Made by a program: the position numbers and the translations under genes. Shown here piece after piece: positions 10,937 through 19,665 of a DNA stretch of 64,000 bases (within the stretch, counting starts at the first letter, position 1; each line of letters starts with the position of its first letter). The DNA lies in contig JAIOOS010000024.1 of the NCBI GenBank assembly GCA_021414305.1, positions 186,001 to 250,000 of the forward strand, given 5' to 3'. The notes below the pieces were generated by a model. It ran no database searches. It worked only from the letters and a program-made list of their open reading frames with translations, and was not told the DNA's origin. This stretch comes from Burkholderiales bacterium. GTDB lineage: Bacteria > Pseudomonadota > Gammaproteobacteria > Burkholderiales > Burkholderiaceae_C.

Positions 10937-11661
10937 GCGAAATCCTGGAACTGCGAGGTACCGAACAGCAGGCCCTTCTCTTCCGCGCTGACCAGCGAGA
11001 CCGCCGGTTGCTCCAGGCAGGCGCGGTTGCGGCCTTCGGACTTGGCGCGGTAGAGCTGCTGGTCGGCGCGCTCGACCCAGAGCAGCGGCGACGAGCGCAC
11101 CCATTGCGGCGCGAACGCGCCACCGAGCGAGACCGTGACCCGGACCGAATCGCCGGGCGCGATCGGGATCGCCATGACCTGGATCCGCATGCGGATGCGC
11201 TCGGCCACGGCCTGGGCGAACGACGGCGGGCAATTCGGCAGGATCATCGCGAACTCTTCGCCGCCGAAGCGCGCCACCGTGTCCATCGGCCGGATGCATT
11301 CCTGCAGGGCCCGGGCGACGTGCTTGAGCACCTCGTCGCCGGCCGGGTGGCCGTGCGCGTCGTTGACCTTCTTGAAGTGGTCGATATCGATCATCAATAC
11401 CAGCGCCGGCTCGCCCGCCCGGGCGACCCGGTCGACTTCGCCGGCGAGCATCAGCTCGAAGTGGCGCCGATTGGCCAGGCCGGTCAGCGGGTCGCGGCTC
11501 GACAGCTCGCACAGGCCGTCGATCACCGCCTGCAGCCAGAGCGCCTTGCCGACCTGGCGCAGGTCCGGCAGCCGGTGTCCCGACTGGTCCAGCAACTGCA
11601 ACGCGGCATCCAGGTTGAGCGCGTTCTGCTCGCCAGTCGGGGGGTCGGTGGGGTGCGGCAC
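10933..11661 (-). CDS. Diguanylate cyclase (GGDEF domain)
   Basis: A 242-residue soluble protein making cyclic di-GMP from two GTP. A short helical N-terminal region (residues 1-50) leads into SSRDPLTGLANRRHFELML. The active-site loop is GGEEF at residues 133-137. RPMD at 124-127 lies exactly five residues before it, matching the RxxD inhibitory site, so product feedback is likely. There is no transmembrane segment or recognised sensor domain. The stop overlaps the start of the MinD-like ATPase, linking c-di-GMP synthesis to a polarity-type ATPase. Confidence 0.93.
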   Translation of the reverse strand: MPHPTDPPTGEQNALNLDAALQLLDQSGHRLPDLRQVGKALWLQAVIDGLCELSSRDPLTGLANRRHFELMLAGEVDRVARAGEPALVLMIDIDHFKKVNDAHGHPAGDEVLKHVARALQECIRPMDTVARFGGEEFAMILPNCPPSFAQAVAERIRMRIQVMAIPIAPGDSVRVTVSLGGAFAPQWVRSSPLLWVERADQQLYRAKSEGRNRACLEQPAVSLVSAEEKGLLFGTSQFQDFA

Positions 11662-11743
11662 GCAGTCAGGGTCGGAGTTCGGACCAGTCTAGCAGCGCAC
11701 CCCCGGCCGTGACCGTGAGAAATGGGCCTTCGACCCGTGCCTC

Positions 11744-13018
11744 TCAGCGCGCCGGCGCCGGTGTCGGCAGGAACAGCTCGAGCAGGTCGTTGAGGAAGTC
11801 GAAGCCGCGCTCGCTCGGCCGCACGTGATGCAGGTCGCGCACGACCAGGCCGAGCCGCTCGGCCTCGTCGAGCGGCCGGGCGATGGCCGAGAGCGGCAAC
11901 CCCGTGCGCTCGGCGAAGCGGGCGAGCGCGAAGCCCCCGCGCAGGCGCAGCGCGTTCAGCATGAACTCGAACGGCAGCTCGGCACGCGTGACTTCGCTCT
12001 CCGAGGCGAGCGCCGCGCCGGCCTCGGCCCCGGCCATGTAGGCCGCGGGGTCTCGCAGCCGCACCTGGCGAACGACCCGATGGGCAAAGCTGAGCTTGCC
12101 GTGCGCGCCGGCGCCGATGCCGAGGTAGTCGCCGAACTCCCAGTAGTTGAGGTTGTGGCGCGAGCGATGACCTTCGCGCGCATAGGCCGAGACCTCGTAG
12201 CGATCGAGGCCCGCCGAGGCGGTCATCGCGGCAACGCGGTCGAGCATCGAGGAGGCGAGATCGTCGTCCGGAACCTTCGGCGGGTACTTGGCGAAGTAGG
12301 TGTTCGGCTCGATCGTGAGCTGGTAGACGGAAAGATGCGGCGGCTCGAAGGCCAGCGCCGCCGCGAGATCGGATTCGCAATCGGCGAGCGTCTGCCCCGG
12401 CAGCGCGTACATGAGGTCGATGTTGAAGGTCTCGAAGGCCTCCTTCGCCTCGGCGATCGCCGCCCGCGCCTGCGCGGCATCGTGAACCCGGCCGAGGGCG
12501 GCAAGGCGCTCGTCGTCGAAGCTCTGCGCGCCGATCGAGAGCCGGTTCACGCCGGCGGCGCGAAAGGCGTGGAAGCGCTCGCGCTCGAAGGTGCCCGGAT
12601 TGGCCTCGAGCGTGATCTCGCAGCCGGGCTCGAGCGGCAAGCGGGCACGGATCGCCGCAAGCAGCCGCTCGATCTCCGCGGGCGCGAACAGGCTGGGCGT
12701 GCCGCCGCCGATGAAGATCGTATGCACCCGCCGGCCCCAGACGAAGGGCAGCGCCGCCTCCAGATCGGCAACGAGGCAATCGACATAGCGGCGCTGGGGC
12801 AGCTCCTCGAGCGCGCCGCGGACCGCGTGCGAATTGAAGTCGCAGTACGGGCACTTCTTCAGGCACCACGGCAGGTGCACGTAGAGCGAGAGCGGCGGCA
12901 AGGCCGCCAGCGTCAGCGAGCCCGGCCGCATGAACGCCGCGAGTCTCTCGGCGACGGAGGCGGCGGGCGCGGCCGGCGCCGCCGGCTCCGCCGCCAGCAG
13001 CGGCGGCAAGGTCTTCAT
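11744..13018 (-). CDS. hemW: Radical SAM heme chaperone HemW
   Basis: A 424-residue coproporphyrinogen-oxidase-like radical SAM protein that binds and delivers heme. The radical SAM cluster motif C52-x3-C56-x2-C59 (WCLKKCPYCDF) is present, with the extra Cys-lacking pattern typical of HemW rather than HemN. GGGTPSLF and EANPG follow. The ATG at 13018 lies 1 base from the rdgB stop, so rph-rdgB-hemW are one unit. A Pro/Ala-rich N-terminal lead of about 40 residues precedes the fold. An upstream extension overlapping rdgB is rejected. Confidence 0.94.
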   Translation of the reverse strand: MKTLPPLLAAEPAAPAAPAASVAERLAAFMRPGSLTLAALPPLSLYVHLPWCLKKCPYCDFNSHAVRGALEELPQRRYVDCLVADLEAALPFVWGRRVHTIFIGGGTPSLFAPAEIERLLAAIRARLPLEPGCEITLEANPGTFERERFHAFRAAGVNRLSIGAQSFDDERLAALGRVHDAAQARAAIAEAKEAFETFNIDLMYALPGQTLADCESDLAAALAFEPPHLSVYQLTIEPNTYFAKYPPKVPDDDLASSMLDRVAAMTASAGLDRYEVSAYAREGHRSRHNLNYWEFGDYLGIGAGAHGKLSFAHRVVRQVRLRDPAAYMAGAEAGAALASESEVTRAELPFEFMLNALRLRGGFALARFAERTGLPLSAIARPLDEAERLGLVVRDLHHVRPSERGFDFLNDLLELFLPTPAPAR

Positions 13019-13019
13019 C

Positions 13020-13649
13020 TCAGCCGAGCTTCCAGATCTCGCGCATGAGCAGCCGCATCTGCCGGGCGGCGAGCGCGCGATGGCTGGCGGCGTTCTTGGC
13101 CGCGGCATCGAGCTCGGCGACGGTCTTGCCGAGGGCGGGAATGAAGACCAGCGGGTCGTAGCCGAAGCCGGCATGGCCGCGCGGCGCGGCGGCGATCTCG
13201 GCCGGCCAGCGCCCGGTGGCGATCAGCGGTTCGGGGTCGCCCGCATGGCGCAGGGCGACCAGCGTGGAGACGAAGCGCGCCGAGCGGTCGCTGCGGCCGT
13301 GCAGGCGTTCGAGCAGCAGGGCGTTGTTGGCCGCGTCCTGCGCCCGTCGCTCGACCTCGCGGTCGGCGAAGCGGTCGGCGAGCGGGGCGAAGTGCGCCGA
13401 GGCCACGCCGGGATCGCCGCCCAGCGCATCGACGACGAGGCCCGAATCGTCGGCGATCGCCGGGCCGTTCGCTGCGGCGGCCGCATGGCGCGCCTTGGCG
13501 AGCGCGTTCTCGACGAAGCTCGCGTGCGGCTCCTCGGCCTCGGAGATGCCGAGCGAGCCTTGCGTCACCAGCTCGATGCCGAGGCCGGCGAACAGGGCTT
13601 GCAGCTCGGCGAGCTTGCCGGGGTTGTTCGAGGCCAGGACGAGCCTCAT
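13020..13649 (-). CDS. rdgB: dITP/XTP pyrophosphatase
   Basis: Housecleaning enzyme that removes non-canonical purine nucleoside triphosphates (XTP, dITP). The 209-residue length is normal when started at ATG 13649 (MRLVLASNNPGKLAEL, where the SNNPGK substrate loop is diagnostic). Further motifs are PAIADDSGLVVDAL, FGYDPLVF and SHRALAARQM. It lies 10 bases downstream of rph and 1 base upstream of hemW. An in-frame N-terminal extension into rph is rejected. Confidence 0.96.
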   Translation of the reverse strand: MRLVLASNNPGKLAELQALFAGLGIELVTQGSLGISEAEEPHASFVENALAKARHAAAAANGPAIADDSGLVVDALGGDPGVASAHFAPLADRFADREVERRAQDAANNALLLERLHGRSDRSARFVSTLVALRHAGDPEPLIATGRWPAEIAAAPRGHAGFGYDPLVFIPALGKTVAELDAAAKNAASHRALAARQMRLLMREIWKLG

Positions 13650-13659
13650 CCCATCGTCC

Positions 13660-14394
13660 TCAGGCCGAGGCGATGCCGAGCGCCTGGCGCTGCGCGACCA
13701 CGAGCTCGGCAATGCCCTTGCTCGCCAGCGCAAGCAAGGCGTCCATCTCGAGCCGCGAGAAGGTCGCGCCCTCCGCCGTGCCCTGCAGCTCGACGAAGCC
13801 GCCCGAGGCGGTCATGACGACGTTCATGTCGGTATCGCAGGCCGAGTCTTCGACGTACTCGAGGTCGAGCAGCGGCGTGCCGGAGACGATGCCCACCGAG
13901 ACCGCGGCGACCGCATCGCGGATCGGCGACCGCTCGATCTTGCCCTTGGCGAGCAGCCAGGTCACCGCATCGGCGGCGGCGACGTAGGCGCCGGTGATCG
14001 CGGCCGTGCGGGTGCCGCCGTCTGCCTGCAGCACGTCGCAGTCGAGCGAGATCGTTCGCTCGCCGAGGAGCGTGAGGTCGAACACGCAGCGCAGCGACCG
14101 GCCGATCAGGCGCTGGATCTCCTGCGTGCGCCCGCTCTGCTTGCCGCGCGCCGCCTCGCGGTCGCCGCGGGTATGGGTGGCGCGAGGAAGCATGCCGTAT
14201 TCGGCGGTGAGCCAGCCCTCGCCGCTGCCGCGCTTGTGCGGCGGCACCTTGTCTTCCACGGAGGCGGTGCAGAGCACCTGGGTGTCGCCGAAGCTGACGA
14301 GGACCGAGCCCTCGGCATGGCGGGTGAAGCCGCGCTGGATCGTGACCGGGCGAAGCTGGTCGGCGAGGCGACCTGAGGAACGTTGGAAAGTCAT
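13660..14394 (-). CDS. rph: Ribonuclease PH
   Basis: Phosphorolytic 3'-5' exoribonuclease that trims tRNA 3' ends. The 244-residue length fits. The N-terminal [18 protein letters not shown], the phosphate-binding stretch [15 protein letters not shown] and the catalytic region [20 protein letters not shown] are all present. It is first of the rph-rdgB-hemW group, with the PP2C gene upstream on the same strand 27 bases away. No frameshift at the C-terminus, unlike the well-known E. coli K-12 rph mutation. Confidence 0.96.
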   Translation of the reverse strand: MTFQRSSGRLADQLRPVTIQRGFTRHAEGSVLVSFGDTQVLCTASVEDKVPPHKRGSGEGWLTAEYGMLPRATHTRGDREAARGKQSGRTQEIQRLIGRSLRCVFDLTLLGERTISLDCDVLQADGGTRTAAITGAYVAAADAVTWLLAKGKIERSPIRDAVAAVSVGIVSGTPLLDLEYVEDSACDTDMNVVMTASGGFVELQGTAEGATFSRLEMDALLALASKGIAELVVAQRQALGIASA

Positions 14395-14421
14395 CCGGCG
14401 ATTGTCGCCGCCCGCTCGAGC

Positions 14422-15342
14422 TCAGGACTTCTTCAGCTTGGCCGACCGCTGGATCGCTTCGTTGATCTCTTTGATGGAGCGCTCGATCTCGGCGTCGTCG
14501 AGCTCGTCGGACGAGACGTCTGTGCCGAGCACGCTCGCCTGGATGGTCGAGGCGAAGACCGCCTCGCCGAGGGCGTTGGTCTGCACGCCGTGGCCGCTCT
14601 CGCTGTTCTCGACGCCTTCCCACTCGACCGCGAGCACCGAGACGTTGTCGCACTTGGCGCCGCCGTTGCGCAGCGCCTGCTCCACCAGCTCGGGCACCGA
14701 ATCGGAAAGCGGCAGGTTGGCGAGCTGGTCGGTGATCTCGCTGTCGCTCACCGTGCCCCAGAGGCCGTCGGAGCAGAGCAGCAGCCGGTCGCCGGCCTGC
14801 ATGAGAAGCGGGCCCACCGTGTCGACCACCGGCTTGCCGGGGCTGCCGAGGCAGGTGAACAGCACGTTGCGATTGAAGCGGTCGCCCATCGGCACGACCT
14901 GGCTCATCGTCTGCTGCAGCTCGGAATACGAGTGGTCGCGGGTGCGGGCGATCAGCTTGTCGCCGCGCACGAGGTACAGGCGCGAATCGCCGCAGTGCGC
15001 CCAGTAGGCGGCGTTGCCCTGCAGCAGGCAGGCGACGACGGTCGTGCGCGGCGTGTCGATCAGCGCCTTCTGCGTCGCGTAGCGCAGCAACTGGTGATGG
15101 CCGGAGACGATCGATTCGTGCAGGAAGCGCAGCGGGTCGGGCAGCGTCGGCTTGCAGTCGCGCTGGAACATGGCCGCGAGCGTCTGCAGCGCGAGCTGCG
15201 AGGCGACCTCGCCTTCGGGATGCCCGCCCATGCCGTCGGCGAGGGCGAACAGGCCCGCGTCGCGCGTGTAGCAGTAGCCCATCCGGTCTTCGTTCTTTTC
15301 GCGGCCGCCCTTGCGGCTGACCTGATAGACGGAGAAGCGCAT
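14422..15342 (-). CDS. PP2C-family Ser/Thr protein phosphatase
   Basis: A 306-residue PPM/PP2C phosphatase, the partner of the adjacent kinase. Metal-binding motifs are present: NEDR near residue 18, ALADGMGGH, HCGDSRLYLVR, SDGLWGTVSDSEI and CDNVSVLAVEW. The last about 60 residues form an acidic tail outside the catalytic fold. The gene follows the kinase stop by 6 bases, so they are cotranscribed. It presumably reverses phosphorylation by the kinase; the target proteins are not evident. Confidence 0.92.
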   Translation of the reverse strand: MRFSVYQVSRKGGREKNEDRMGYCYTRDAGLFALADGMGGHPEGEVASQLALQTLAAMFQRDCKPTLPDPLRFLHESIVSGHHQLLRYATQKALIDTPRTTVVACLLQGNAAYWAHCGDSRLYLVRGDKLIARTRDHSYSELQQTMSQVVPMGDRFNRNVLFTCLGSPGKPVVDTVGPLLMQAGDRLLLCSDGLWGTVSDSEITDQLANLPLSDSVPELVEQALRNGGAKCDNVSVLAVEWEGVENSESGHGVQTNALGEAVFASTIQASVLGTDVSSDELDDAEIERSIKEINEAIQRSAKLKKS

Positions 15343-15348
15343 CGGGCT

Positions 15349-16317
15349 CTACGCTTTGGCGCTCGAGGTGATGTTCTCGAGCTGCAGCTTCAGCCGTTCG
15401 CTGAAGCTGAGCTTGGTGTACTGCCGCTCGGTCTCGCGCGACAGCTCCTTCTGCAGCGCGAACACGCTCTGCGGCCGGCTGAGCGGATCGAGCGACATGC
15501 ACCACTCGGTCACTTCGATCAGGTTGTCGCTGTAGACGTTGCGCAGGCGCGAGAGCGAGAGCGCGAGGCGGTCTTTCTCGATCCGCTGCGGCGCGTCGTT
15601 CGGCGGGTAGCCCTGCATGCAGGCGTAGATGCAGGCGCCGATCGCGTAGATGTCGGTCCAGGGGCCGAGCGTGCCGTCGCGGCGGTACATCTCGGGCGCG
15701 GCGAAGCCGGGCGTATACATCGGCCGGATGAAGTTGCCTTCCTTGCTCAGCACTTCGCGCGCCGCGCCGAAGTCGAGCAGCACCGCCTTGTTCTCGTTGG
15801 TGATGAAGATGTTCGCCGGCTTGATGTCCAGGTGCAGCATCTTGTGCTGGTGCACGATGCGCAAGCCGCGCAGGATCTCGTCGAACAGCGAGCGGATCGT
15901 CGACTCGCGAAAGACCTTGTCGCGCTTGAGGTCGCGCGCGGTGACGATGAAATCCTGCAGGGTGTCGCCCTGCAGGTAGTTCATCACCATGTAGACGGTT
16001 TCGTTCTCGCGGAAGAAATTCAGCACCGAGACCACGCTGGTGTGCGAGATCTGGGCGAGCGAGCGGCCCTCTTCGAAGAAGCTCTTCAGGCCGAGCCGGT
16101 AGAGCGGCTGCTTCTCGGGCTTGACCCGCGGCGTGAGCTCGCCAGGCGAGCGCTCGGCAAGCGAGGAAGGGAGGTATTCCTTCAGGGCGACGAGCTTGCG
16201 GTCGGCGTCTTCGCAGAGGTAGACGACGCCGAATCCACCGGCCGCCAGTTTCTTGATAACCTGATAGCCGCCCACCACCGTGCCCGAAGGCAAGGGTGCT
16301 GGTTTGGGCTTTGACAT
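15349..16317 (-). CDS. Eukaryotic-type Ser/Thr protein kinase
   Basis: A 322-residue soluble kinase. The glycine-rich loop LAAGGFGVVYLC lies at about 24-35, the catalytic lysine is K46 (VALKEYLP), the catalytic loop is HLDIKPANIF (HLD in place of HRD), and the magnesium motif is LLDFGAAR. The activation segment ends TPGFAAPEM. There is no transmembrane or PASTA region, so it is cytosolic. The start at ATG 16317 leaves 27 bases to the divergent yicC. The longer in-frame extension antisense to yicC is rejected. It pairs with the PP2C gene downstream, an arrangement known from betaproteobacteria beside rph. Confidence 0.92.
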   Translation of the reverse strand: MSKPKPAPLPSGTVVGGYQVIKKLAAGGFGVVYLCEDADRKLVALKEYLPSSLAERSPGELTPRVKPEKQPLYRLGLKSFFEEGRSLAQISHTSVVSVLNFFRENETVYMVMNYLQGDTLQDFIVTARDLKRDKVFRESTIRSLFDEILRGLRIVHQHKMLHLDIKPANIFITNENKAVLLDFGAAREVLSKEGNFIRPMYTPGFAAPEMYRRDGTLGPWTDIYAIGACIYACMQGYPPNDAPQRIEKDRLALSLSRLRNVYSDNLIEVTEWCMSLDPLSRPQSVFALQKELSRETERQYTKLSFSERLKLQLENITSSAKA

Positions 16318-16344
16318 GGGTCGCGAAACAGGGGGCAAAAGAGC

Positions 16345-17289
16345 GTGGCAGTTTACAGCATGACCGGCTACGCCAATGCCTCGGCGGCCCCTGTTTCCCG
16401 GCCTGCGGCAGCATTGCACGAACGCGGCGGCGAGCTGCATTCCGGGGCGCCCGCCGCGCCCGCGATCGGTGTAGAGCTGCGCTCGGTCAACGGCCGCTTT
16501 CTCGACATCGGACTGCGCCTTCCCGACGAATACCGCTCGCTCGAGCCGGCTCTGCGGGAGCTTCTTACCGCCCGTTTCAAGCGCGGCAAGATCGAGCTGC
16601 GCCTGACCGGCGCCGGCGAGTCGGAGAGCGCGAACGTCGAACCGCTGCCCGAGCAGCTCGCCCACCTCGGCCAGATCGAAAGCCGAGTGCGCGAGCTGCT
16701 GCCCAACGCGCGGCCCCTTTCGGTGCACGAGGCCTTGCAGTGGTGCCGCGGCGCCGCGCGCAGCGGCGGCGCCGCCGAGGTCGTGCTCGAGGTCGCCCGG
16801 CGCTGCGTCGAAGGACTGGTGGCGGCGCGGGCCCAGGAAGGCGCGCGGCTCGCTGCGATCCTGCTCGAGCGGGTCGAGCACCTGCGGGGCCTCGCGGCGG
16901 CGGCCGAGCCGCTCGTGCCCGCGGCGGTCGCGCGCCAGCAGCAGCGCTTCGTCGAACGCTGGAACGACGCTCTCGTCACCACCGGCGCGGCCCAGTCGAT
17001 CTCGCGCGAGGCCACGCAGGAGCGCGCCCTCAACGAGGCCGCCGCCTACGCGATCCGGATCGACGTCGCCGAGGAGCTGGCGCGGCTGCGCTCGCATCTC
17101 GACGAGATCGCCCGCCTGCTCGCCAAGGGCGGCGAGGTCGGCAAGCGCCTCGAATTCCTGATCCAGGAACTGCTGCGCGAGGCGAACACGCTCGGCTCGA
17201 AGTCGACCTCGATCGAGATGACCGCCATCTCGGTCGAGATGAAGGTCGCGATCGAGCAGCTGCGCGAGCAGATCCAGAACGTCGAGTAG
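16345..17289 (+). CDS. yicC: YicC family endoribonuclease-like protein
   Basis: A 314-residue YicC protein, slightly long for the family (about 290) because of an Ala/Pro-rich insert at about residues 12-40. The N-terminus (YSMTGYANA), ELRSVNGRFLDIGLRLPDEYR and the C-terminal EANTLGSKSTSIEMTAISVE are diagnostic. E. coli YicC has been linked to RNA degradation. The start is GTG 16345. The family normally precedes gmk; here a 3.4 kb insert lies between them. Confidence 0.92.
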   Translation: MAVYSMTGYANASAAPVSRPAAALHERGGELHSGAPAAPAIGVELRSVNGRFLDIGLRLPDEYRSLEPALRELLTARFKRGKIELRLTGAGESESANVEPLPEQLAHLGQIESRVRELLPNARPLSVHEALQWCRGAARSGGAAEVVLEVARRCVEGLVAARAQEGARLAAILLERVEHLRGLAAAAEPLVPAAVARQQQRFVERWNDALVTTGAAQSISREATQERALNEAAAYAIRIDVAEELARLRSHLDEIARLLAKGGEVGKRLEFLIQELLREANTLGSKSTSIEMTAISVEMKVAIEQLREQIQNVE

Positions 17290-17296
17290 CGGCCCG

Positions 17297-18292
17297 ATGA
17301 CCGCCGTGTTCGTGTCGCATCCGAGCGACAAGCTCGATCACTACTTCGGCGCGCGGGCGACGGAGGCGCTGCACGCCTTGGCCGACGTTCGCTTCAACCC
17401 CGAGCCTCGCGAGCTCTCGACGGCCGAGCTCGTGGACGCCGCCCGCGGCTGCGAGTACCTGATCGCCTACCGGCAGACGGCGGGGCCCGAGACGCTCTTT
17501 CGCGACTGGCCCGAGCTGCGCGCCTTCATCCGCTGCGCCATGGACATCCGCACCGTCGACGTCGCCGCCGCGAGCGCGCACGGCGTCCTGGTGACGCGCG
17601 CGAGCGCCGGCTTCGTGCCCGCCGTGGCGGAATGGATCGTGGCGATGATGGTCAACCTGGGACGCGACCTCGTTCGGCACGTCGAGACCGCCCATCGGCA
17701 GGAGCCGCAGATCCAGAGCATGGGCCGCCAGCTCCACGGCTCCACGCTCGGCGTGATCGGCCTCGGACGCATCGGCCGCCACCTCGCCGCCCTGGCCGGA
17801 GCGCTCGGCATGCGCGTCCTCGCCAGCGACCCGCACGCAGCGAAGGGCGAGGCGAGCGCGAACCTGGTGCCGCTGGCGGTGCTCCTCGCCGAATCCGACT
17901 TCGTCGTCTGCCTGGCGCCGGCCAGCGCCGAGACCGAGAACCTGATGGACGCCGCCGCCTTCGCCGCGATGAAGCAGGGTGCATTCTTCGTCAACGCCGC
18001 GCGCGGCGAGCTGGTCGACGACGATGCCCTTCTCGCCGCGCTCGACGCCGGCCATCTCGGCGGCGCCGCCCTCGACGTCGGCCGCGCGCCCGACCAGATG
18101 CCGACGCCGGCGCTGGCACGCCATCCGCGCGTGCTGGCCACGCCGCACATGGGCGGCCTGACGCGGCCGGCGACCGAGCACCAGGCGATGGAAACGGTCG
18201 GCCAGCTCGCCGCCCTCCTGAAAGGCGAGCCGCCGCCGGGGGCGGTTAACGCGGCAGACGCACGCCGCTGGCGAAAGGAGTTCCCCGCATGA
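17297..18292 (+). CDS. D-2-hydroxyacid dehydrogenase family protein, Glu-to-Asp at the catalytic position
   Basis: A 331-residue NAD-dependent dehydrogenase that interconverts 2-hydroxy and 2-oxo acids. The Rossmann motif is GVIGLGRIGRHLA. The catalytic Arg is R236 (NAARGE) and the His is H284 (TPHMGG). The usual acidic partner, Glu in DVxxxEP, is replaced by D266 in DVGRAPDQMP. A similar DQMP form is recalled from related Burkholderiales proteins, so this looks like a subfamily. The stop overlaps the start of the amidohydrolase gene (ATGA), so the two are coupled and likely act in one pathway. Confidence 0.88.
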   Translation: MTAVFVSHPSDKLDHYFGARATEALHALADVRFNPEPRELSTAELVDAARGCEYLIAYRQTAGPETLFRDWPELRAFIRCAMDIRTVDVAAASAHGVLVTRASAGFVPAVAEWIVAMMVNLGRDLVRHVETAHRQEPQIQSMGRQLHGSTLGVIGLGRIGRHLAALAGALGMRVLASDPHAAKGEASANLVPLAVLLAESDFVVCLAPASAETENLMDAAAFAAMKQGAFFVNAARGELVDDDALLAALDAGHLGGAALDVGRAPDQMPTPALARHPRVLATPHMGGLTRPATEHQAMETVGQLAALLKGEPPPGAVNAADARRWRKEFPA

Positions 18293-19107
18293 GCACGCCG
18301 CCGATCGTTCCGCCGGGCGCCTGCGATTGCCACATGCACGTCTTCGAGGACCGCTTCCCGCTCGCCCCCACCGCCACCTTCAAGCCGCCGCACGCCCCCG
18401 CCGAGGCCTACCGGAAAGTGCAGGAGGCGCTCGGCCTCAAGCGCGTCGTCGTGGTCCAGCCGACCGGGTACGCATTCGACAATCGCTGCACCCTCGAGGC
18501 GATGGCCGCGTTCGGGCCCGATGCGCGCGGCATCGTCGTCGTGCCGCCCGAGGTCGCCGAGGCCGAGCTCGCCCGCCTGGACGCCCTCGGCGTCCGCGGC
18601 GTGCGCTACATGATGCTGCCGGGCGGCGTGCTCCCGTGGAACGGCCTGGAGCGCACCGCAGCGCGGATCGAAGCGCTCGGCTGGAACATCAACCTGCAGC
18701 TCGACGGCCGCGACCTGCCGCAGCGCGAGGCGATGCTGTCGCGGCTGCCGGGCCGGCTGGTCATCGACCACATCGGCAAGTTCCTCGGACCCGTCACGAC
18801 CGAAAGCGACGCCTTCCTCGCGCTCTGCCGGCTGCTCGACAGGGGGCGTTGCTGGATCAAGCTTTCGGCGCCCTACGAGAGCTCGAAGGTGGGGGAGCCG
18901 GAGTACGACGACATCGCGCCGCTGGCGCAGCACCTCGCCGAGCACTACCCCGAGCGATGCCTGTGGGCGAGCAACTGGCCGCATCCGAACACGCGTCCCG
19001 TGCCCTCCGAACGGGCACTGCTCGCCTGGACCAGCCGCTGCGTCGGCAGCGACGCGGCGCTGAAGAAGATCCTGGTGGACAACCCGGCGGCGCTGTATCG
19101 CTTCTGA
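18289..19107 (+). CDS. LigI-like amidohydrolase (2-pyrone-4,6-dicarboxylate lactonase family)
   Basis: A 272-residue TIM-barrel hydrolase of the Amidohydro_2 / PDC-hydrolase group. The first strand carries H15-x-H17 (CDCHMHVF). Further motifs are VVQPTGYAFDN, LVIDHIGKF and SNWPHPN, matching the LigI-type active site, which can work without metal. Members open lactones such as 2-pyrone-4,6-dicarboxylate in aromatic breakdown. The ATG overlaps the dehydrogenase stop by 4 bases. A joint role in catabolism of a lactone and its hydroxy acid is inferred; the true substrate is unknown. Confidence 0.85.
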   Translation: MSTPPIVPPGACDCHMHVFEDRFPLAPTATFKPPHAPAEAYRKVQEALGLKRVVVVQPTGYAFDNRCTLEAMAAFGPDARGIVVVPPEVAEAELARLDALGVRGVRYMMLPGGVLPWNGLERTAARIEALGWNINLQLDGRDLPQREAMLSRLPGRLVIDHIGKFLGPVTTESDAFLALCRLLDRGRCWIKLSAPYESSKVGEPEYDDIAPLAQHLAEHYPERCLWASNWPHPNTRPVPSERALLAWTSRCVGSDAALKKILVDNPAALYRF

Positions 19108-19125
19108 GCGCGCCCCGCGACGCCG

Positions 19126-19593
19126 TCACTGCACCACGTAGAAGCTCATCAGCACCTGTGCCGGCAGGCGCTGGCCGACGCAGAGGAACTGCCGCTCGTT
19201 GAGCCAGGCCCAGCGCGGATCGCCGGTCTCCATGCTCACCTGGCCGCGGAAGTAGACCTCCTTCGGATCGACCGGCTCGCCGCGCAGCAGTCGCGCGGTG
19301 ACCTCGGCGCTGGCCGCGCGCAGGGCATTGTTCTGCACGAACACGCGCGCGCCGTCGTCGAGCTCGAGCATGTAGCGCGCCTCGAGCCGGGCCAGCGTGC
19401 CGCCGTGGATCATCTGGAAGTCGGCGCCGGTCAGCACCCGGCCGGAGAGCCGACCCCCGACCGTGCCGCCGAGGATCGGCACCAGCCGGCGCTGACCGAG
19501 CGGCGTGGGGCCGGCGTCGAGCGGCACACCGACCTCGACGGCGAGATTGCAGAGGTGTTCGAGCACCGGCGGCGGCAATGCGAGATCGGACAT
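19126..19593 (-). CDS. DUF3237 domain protein
   Basis: A 155-residue protein starting at ATG 19593 (MSDLALPPPVLEHL). The core ILGGTVGGRLSGRVLTGADF and the strand-rich ARYMLELDDGARVFVQNN match the DUF3237 beta-barrel family, usually about 150 residues and of unknown function, often found in catabolic gene sets. It converges on the amidohydrolase with an 18-base gap. Placement suggests it belongs with the dehydrogenase/amidohydrolase insert. No enzymatic residues are assigned. Confidence 0.8.
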   Translation of the reverse strand: MSDLALPPPVLEHLCNLAVEVGVPLDAGPTPLGQRRLVPILGGTVGGRLSGRVLTGADFQMIHGGTLARLEARYMLELDDGARVFVQNNALRAASAEVTARLLRGEPVDPKEVYFRGQVSMETGDPRWAWLNERQFLCVGQRLPAQVLMSFYVVQ

Positions 19594-19665
19594 GATGTGG
19601 CCCTCGAGCAGCCGGCAGGGTACGCCATCGTCCTCGAGGCGGGAAACACTCCAGGGAGAACTTGC

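Noticed and set aside
13646-16414. 922-codon minus-strand frame overlapping rph, PP2C and kinase genes
   Set aside because: It reads all three conserved genes out of frame.
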